Source: CADCTB01 sp035494015 (GTDB taxonomy: Bacteria; Actinomycetota; Acidimicrobiia; Acidimicrobiales; AC-14). From it: 8,377 nucleotides of DNA. Both the position numbers and the translations under genes were made by a program. The stretch lies in assembly GCA_035494015.1 (NCBI GenBank), contig DATJHJ010000130.1, forward strand, positions 1 through 8,377, written 5' to 3'. The notes below the pieces were generated by a model. It was not told where the DNA came from. It worked only from the letters and a program-made list of their open reading frames with translations, and did no database searches. Every line of letters starts with the position of its first letter. The first letter of the stretch is position 1. Positions 7,168-8,377 of this stretch are shown here, in pieces.

Positions 7168-8377
7168 GGGGCAGCGGGGCGACGGCCATGGCGGTCGCCA
7201 GCATCTCCGGCGTGCGGCACCGCACGACCTGCTGGTCGGTGATGGCCAGCCCCGCCTCCCGGGCCTCGGCCAGCACGGGGAGGAAGGAGAAGTCCTGCCA
7301 GTAGCTGTCACCGGCGGCGACGGGCCGGCCGGCCAGCTCGGCCCACATGGCCGGGAGCAAGGTGGCCGGCGGGCCGGGGCCCAGCGGCGTGCCGTCGACC
7401 AGGACGGCCCGAGCCGGCCACGGCGCCCCCGGCAGGGCGCCCCACAGGGCCTGGCGGAGCTGGGCGAGCGTGGGCGGGGGCTCGCCGGCCGCGGCGACGC
7501 GCGCAACGAGCTCGCCGTCCTCGACCACCACCGCCACCTCGGCCACACCCGGCGCCCGACCGAGGGCGGCCTCCAGCCGGGAGCGGCGGGAACGGAACCC
7601 GCGAACATCGATGACGTCGTCGCCGCCGACCGGGTGGGCGACGTCGACCGCGAACGTCGACAGCGGCTCGGACGGCGCGGCCACGACGGCGACGAGCAGG
7701 GACCGGAAGGCCTCCAGCACCCGCCGGCCGGCCGGTCGGTCGAACACGCCCCGAACCACCAACGCCATGCCGTCCGGCGCGTCGACGAACGAGACGAGGA
7801 CGAAGCTGCCCAGGTAGATCCCGTCGCCCCAGACCGGCCCCTCCCGGTCGGTGGTGCTGAAGTGGCGCTCCTCCCGGGACGCGCCCCCGGTCTCGTACCG
7901 GGACGTGACCAGACCCGGCAGGGCCAGCCGCTCCCGCTGCGGGGCCTCCCCCTGGAAGACCACCGACACCTGGGGGACGATCCCGTGCTGGGCCGCGACC
8001 TGCCCCACCCCTTCGTACACCGCGGCGTCGAAGGCCAGATCCTGATGGGCCAGGGCGCCCACCAGCGCGGCCCGGGCCCGGGCCACCAGCTCGGCGAACG
8101 TCGGGTCGCCCTCGACGCGGATACGTAGCGGGACCTTCTTGGTGAAACAGCCGATGAGCGGTTCCAGGTCGCTGTCGTTGCGGTGGGCGACCACCGTGGC
8201 CAGCAACAGATCGTCGAGGCCCGTCATCCGACCGACCAGTACGGAGAAGGCAGCCAGCGCGGTCATGAACGGCGTGGCTCGCAGCCGGCGGGCGGCGAGC
8301 CGCAGGTCGGCCGACAACGACGCGCCCAGCTCGACCCGAACCGGCTCCCCTGCGCCGGTGCCGAGGGGCAGCTGCAC
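7160..8377 (-). CDS. NRPS, C-terminal fragment: divergent condensation domain plus vestigial adenylation/carrier tail (5' end outside window)
   Basis: The 405 visible residues are open to the window edge, so the true start lies beyond it. Residues 1-240 match the C-terminal half of a condensation domain, the enzyme that joins the upstream peptidyl thioester to the next aminoacyl thioester. Motif C5 is visible at about 75-86 (LIGCFTKKVPLR) and C6 at 111-120 (HQDLAFDAAV). The domain then closes with a usual LLxAVVxxPxxPL segment near 227-240. It is divergent: the usual FVNT of C5 reads FTKK, the HQDxPF proline is Ala, and the RDxSRNP block of C7 is not recognisable near 128-138. The HHxxxDG active site would lie outside the window. 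From residue 253 the protein resembles the end of an A domain followed by a carrier, both lacking key residues (separate entry). The stop lies three bases before the next NRPS start, so the genes are probably co-translated. The NRPS assignment is secure. Whether this C domain is active is not visible here. Confidence 0.9.
   Translation of the reverse strand: MQLPLGTGAGEPVRVELGASLSADLRLAARRLRATPFMTALAAFSVLVGRMTGLDDLLLATVVAHRNDSDLEPLIGCFTKKVPLRIRVEGDPTFAELVARARAALVGALAHQDLAFDAAVYEGVGQVAAQHGIVPQVSVVFQGEAPQRERLALPGLVTSRYETGGASREERHFSTTDREGPVWGDGIYLGSFVLVSFVDAPDGMALVVRGVFDRPAGRRVLEAFRSLLVAVVAAPSEPLSTFAVDVAHPVGGDDVIDVRGFRSRRSRLEAALGRAPGVAEVAVVVEDGELVARVAAAGEPPPTLAQLRQALWGALPGAPWPARAVLVDGTPLGPGPPATLLPAMWAELAGRPVAAGDSYWQDFSFLPVLAEAREAGLAITDQQVVRCRTPEMLATAMAVAPLPRD
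7184..7621 (-). other. Vestigial NRPS module: adenylation C-terminal subdomain plus carrier-like segment without catalytic residues
   Basis: This covers residues 253-398 of the gene 1 fragment. Residues 253-271 (DDVIDVRGFR, then LEAAL) follow the A8 motif pattern DxQVKxRGxRxExxEVEAAL, and PGVAEVAVVV follows as in active domains. Residues 307-341 (LRQALWGALP, then ARAVLVDGTPLGPG, then LLP) follow the A9-A10 stretch of the neighbouring gene 2, residues 853-890. Where gene 2 has TPTGKVDR, this stretch reads GPGPPAT, so the A10 lysine needed for adenylation is gone. Residues 344-398 follow a carrier domain: MWAELAGRPV, then DSYW for DxFF, then AEAREAGLAI and TPEMLA. The GGxS loop that receives phosphopantetheine is absent, with about four residues missing. 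The whole A core (A1-A7, about 400 aa) is absent, and the C domain runs straight into A8. It is seen as an in-frame, stop-free remnant. A linker or docking role is inference. Confidence 0.72.

Noticed and set aside
7154..7170. A promoter or terminator between gene 1 and gene 2
   Set aside because: Only three non-coding bases separate the genes and no hairpin with a T-run is visible.
3203..8128. A 1641-codon open frame on the plus strand, antisense to genes 1 and 2
   Set aside because: Its product is low-complexity (rich in Gly, Arg, Gln, His, Asp, Val) with no recognisable domain, while the minus strand encodes perfect NRPS motifs throughout. Long antisense frames are expected where third codon positions are nearly all G or C.

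Overview
The window is very G+C-rich (about three quarters G+C by eye, with G or C in nearly every third codon position). It lies wholly inside a nonribosomal peptide synthetase (NRPS) operon read on the minus strand. Composition and codon choice fit a high-GC actinobacterium best. A myxobacterium or other high-GC soil bacterium is possible, and no taxonomic marker is present.

Three NRPS genes lie head to tail, right to left. Gene 1 (8377 to 7160, 5' end outside the window) gives the C-terminal part of a divergent condensation (C) domain. It is followed by about 145 residues that look like the remains of a module: an adenylation C-terminal subdomain without its catalytic lysine, then a carrier-like segment without the GGxS phosphopantetheine site. 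Gene 2 (7156 to 2828, complete, 1442 aa) has the order A-(methyltransferase inserted between A8 and A9)-T-C. Gene 3 (2831 leftwards past position 1) has A-T-C, with the C domain cut off by the window edge after motif C6.

The genes are tightly coupled. Three bases separate the gene 1 stop from the gene 2 start. Gene 2 and gene 3 overlap by four bases, or have a small gap if an internal GTG is the true start. No gap is long enough for a promoter or terminator, so the window is one transcription unit whose promoter lies to the right of 8377. Unusually, both gene boundaries fall in the C/A linker, so each C domain must work with an A-T unit on the next polypeptide.

Read collinearly, gene 1's C domain passes a peptide to the N-methylated residue on gene 2's carrier, and gene 2's C domain passes that to the residue on gene 3's carrier. 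The pocket residues suggest a small or neutral amino acid for gene 2 and leave gene 3 undetermined. No epimerisation, thioesterase, RNA gene, mobile element or CRISPR array is visible. The most unusual feature is the vestigial module at the end of gene 1. The condensation active-site variants and the gene fission points come next.
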